64,000 bases of DNA from Bermanella sp040371755 (GTDB taxonomy: Bacteria > Pseudomonadota > Gammaproteobacteria > Pseudomonadales > Oceanobacteraceae), in the NCBI RefSeq assembly GCF_040371755.1, contig NZ_BAABWE010000008.1, positions 124,001-188,000 on the forward strand, given 5' to 3'. The position numbers were made by a program, and so were the translations under genes. The notes under the pieces were generated by a model. The model was not told the origin of the DNA and made no database searches. It saw nothing but the letters and a program-made list of their open reading frames with translations. Positions 62,353 to 64,000 of this stretch are shown here, piece by piece; within the stretch, counting starts at the first letter, position 1; each line of letters begins with the position of its first letter.

Positions 62353-62929
62353 TTAGATATAAAAAAAGGCCCAGCTATTACTAGCTGAGCCTTTTTGAAT
62401 AGAAAAGCGGATTAGGCTTATTTATTCATATTGGCAATTTCGCGAGCTAACTCATCTTGAGCTTTGTCAGCTTGGCAACTTAACAGTGCCATAAACGTAA
62501 ATATATTAGATATAAAAAAGGCCCAGCTATTACTAGCTGAGCCTTTTTGAATAGAAAAGCGGATTAGGCTTATTTATTCATATTGGCAATGTCGCGTGCT
62601 AACTCATCTTGAGCTTTGTTAGCTTGGGCAACTTAACAGTGCCATAAACGTAAATATATTAGATATAAAAAAGGCCCAGCTATTACTAGCTGAGCCTTTG
62701 AATAGAAAAGCGAGTTAGGCTTATTTATTCATATTGGCAATGTCGCGAGCTAGCTCATCTGGAGCTTTGTAAGCTTGGGCAACTTAACAGTGCCATAAAC
62801 GTAAATATGTTAGATATAAAAAAAGGCCCAGCTATTACTAGCTGAGCCTTTGAATAGAAAAGCGGGTTAGGCTTATTTATTCATATTGGCAATGTCGCGA
62901 GCTAGCTCATCTTGAGCTTTGTTAGCTTG
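62353..62929. repeat. tandem array of lipoprotein-gene 3' ends plus terminator (three extra copies and the native end)
   Basis: Copies of the last 17-19 codons of the minus-strand lipoprotein gene (ending ANMNK) have their stop codons at 62418, 62570, 62721 and 62873 (native); periods 152, 151 and 152 bp. Each is followed on the minus strand by a terminator-like hairpin (AGGCCCAGCT ... AGCTGAGCCT). The part between hairpin and gene tail (GCAACTTAACAGTGCC on the plus strand) is not in the native gene. Copies differ by a few bases. Confidence 0.93.
62824..62849 (-). terminator. native terminator of the LPP20-type gene (repeated at 62367, 62519 and 62672)
   Basis: AGGCCCAGCT and AGCTGAGCCT pair with one mismatch, with a 6-base loop and an A-run on the plus strand, giving a T-run after the hairpin for minus-strand transcripts. 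The same hairpin occurs in each repeat unit, so there are four in a row. Confidence 0.8.
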
Positions 62930-63457
62930 GAATTTCTGCCACAACGCCTTCTCATTGTTCATAGAGGTTTTAAGCGCAGTCTCATGGATTAGGCCAGCTG
63001 CCTGATCATCTAAGCCAACCAACACATATAGAGTACCGTTAGGGCTGGTTTTAGACTTATACATACGTGTACCCACTAGGGTTTCGTTTGTAATTTGCTT
63101 AGTAACAGACGTGTTTACTTTATCAACGGTTTCGCTGTCGCCAACACCTGTGGTTTCAGCAAACTGCTTGACCAAGTTTTGTACTTGAACTTTCATCATT
63201 TGTGCAAGTTGTACACGGGCTGCTGCCGTGGCTTGTTGCTTCATGAAATTCATACCAGCGCCTGATTTATCAGCACTACCCACAGCGGATACTGCAAGGC
63301 CCGGTACAGGCTCGTCACATACCCAGCCAGGGGCTGCAGTTTGTGGCGCATCAGGGAAAGTACAATCTAATACAGGCTTGGTTTCACCACCACCACCGAA
63401 ACAGGCAGTTAATGAAAGTGTTAAAGCACTGATACCTAGAGCACGAGTTAAGACCAT
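62873..63457 (-). CDS. LPP20-family lipoprotein
   Basis: A 194-residue lipoprotein: signal with lipobox LTAC (Cys19) followed by a glycine-rich linker. The mature part has a WVCDEPVPG segment and the LPP20 pattern QATAAARVQLAQMMKVQVQN (helix), then YVLVGLD near the end. A strong AAGGAGAAGAAG precedes the ATG. Members are outer-membrane-anchored proteins without a firm function. It is divergent from a shorter related lipoprotein gene. Its 3' end and terminator are repeated in tandem downstream. Confidence 0.88.
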   Translation of the reverse strand: MVLTRALGISALTLSLTACFGGGGETKPVLDCTFPDAPQTAAPGWVCDEPVPGLAVSAVGSADKSGAGMNFMKQQATAAARVQLAQMMKVQVQNLVKQFAETTGVGDSETVDKVNTSVTKQITNETLVGTRMYKSKTSPNGTLYVLVGLDDQAAGLIHETALKTSMNNEKALWQKFQANKAQDELARDIANMNK

Positions 63458-63534
63458 CTTCTTCTCCTTGAAGGAATTTGGGTTTAGGATGGTGTAACCT
63501 TAACTAATAACATTGAATCTCGCCAGACTTTCCC

Positions 63535-63933
63535 ATGATAAAAGCCATAAAAAAACCGTTATTTTTGAGCAATATTTTAATCGGAGTCGCGTTGTTAGCG
63601 TCTTGTGCTACATCGCCGACGTCAGATCCCCCTGATTGGGTCAGCTCACCTGAACACCATCAAGTGGTAGCTAATTGCGAAAGCCATGCACTGGGCAAAT
63701 ATAAACAGCAAGAATGTGCTGTTACGCGGGCTCGTTTAGAGTTGGCTGCGCGCAAAGGTATTGAGATTAAATCGGTTTCTGTGATGACAGAAAGTGCAAA
63801 TAGCTTACGCAGTAATAGCACCTTAAATGGCAAGACAGTACAAGAAGTAAACAGTAAAATTAAAACCCGTTTGGTGGAAACCTACCATGATGTGCAGCGG
63901 GATATTTTGTGGGTGTTGGTGGAAGAGAATTAG
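63535..63933 (+). CDS. LPP20-like small lipoprotein
   Basis: A 132-residue lipoprotein with lipobox LLASCATS after the hydrophobic ILIGVALLAS. The mature part begins with PPDWVSSPE and contains AVTRARLELAARKGIEIKS and a final DVQRDILWVLVEE, the layout of LPP20-type proteins, so it may be a partner or paralogue of the divergent lipoprotein (77-base gap between them). Both seem complete within the window. Confidence 0.82.
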   Translation: MIKAIKKPLFLSNILIGVALLASCATSPTSDPPDWVSSPEHHQVVANCESHALGKYKQQECAVTRARLELAARKGIEIKSVSVMTESANSLRSNSTLNGKTVQEVNSKIKTRLVETYHDVQRDILWVLVEEN

Positions 63934-63963
63934 GTTTTTGTGTCGTGATGGGTGGAAGATTAG

Positions 63964-64000
63964 AGATGAGAGGTGAGAGATGAGAGGTGAGAGATGAGAG
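63964..64000. repeat. 14-bp tandem repeat running off the window edge
   Basis: AGATGAGAGGTGAG is repeated head to tail from 63964: two full copies and nine bases of a third. The array continues beyond the window, so its true length is unknown. Confidence 0.9.

Overview
The window looks like the chromosome of a marine-type gammaproteobacterium of moderate-to-low G+C (low forties per cent by eye, not computed). Three things support this: the block nudF-yqiB-cpdA / tolC / yqiA-parE, which is conserved across Gammaproteobacteria; a cytochrome c oxidase cluster that includes ctaG and a small DUF2909 gene, as in Pseudomonas and Oceanospirillales relatives; and nrdR-ribD-ribE-ribBA-ribH-nusB-thiL. 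An Oceanospirillales-like genus (Bermanella or Oleispira type) is a plausible inference, not a demonstrated one. I see no rRNA, tRNA, CRISPR array or intact insertion sequence.

Layout. 1-11.3 kb: the tail of an exported-looking protein, then hemE, nhaA, radA, a tandem array of radA 3' ends, a PilZ protein, ettA, and a large PAS/GGDEF/EAL protein. 11.4-17.4 kb: glyA, an unknown exported protein, a DinB-family protein, and a lemA/M48-protease pair. 17.6-22.6 kb: a compact + strand operon of a DUF1445 protein, pxpA, pxpB, pxpC, a DUF4392 protein and a D-amino-acid transaminase. It reads as a D-glutamate / 5-oxoproline pathway. 22.6-28.4 kb: envelope genes (SGNH acyltransferase, lipid A acyltransferase, hldE, waaA). 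28.4-37.4 kb: cpdA, yqiB, nudF, divergent tolC, then yqiA, parE and parC. 37.4-43.8 kb: small accessory genes (DUF2007, hotdog thioesterases, CWC protein, DUF1348, SDR), a coiled-coil/PPC surface-type protein and a frame-disrupted gapdh. 44.1-51.4 kb: aa3-type cytochrome c oxidase and its assembly and heme A genes. 51.6-58.6 kb: Yip1-like protein, small lipoprotein, YcgR-like PilZ protein, and the nrdR-riboflavin-nusB-thiL operon. 59.4-64 kb: a 7TM hybrid histidine kinase, a second tandem array built from a gene 3' end, and two divergent LPP20-type lipoproteins.

The most unusual signal is repetitive. At two unrelated genes (radA, and the LPP20 lipoprotein gene) the 3' end of the gene is copied several times in tandem immediately downstream, with units of about 144 bp and about 152 bp that are nearly identical. 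In addition, two palindromic elements (after glyA and after parE) have perfect 15-bp arms of different sequence around a shared loop, and the loops lie in opposite orientation relative to shared flanks. The most interesting metabolic unit is the operon that places the two halves of eukaryotic D-glutamate cyclase, as separate genes, around 5-oxoprolinase genes and next to a D-amino-acid transaminase.
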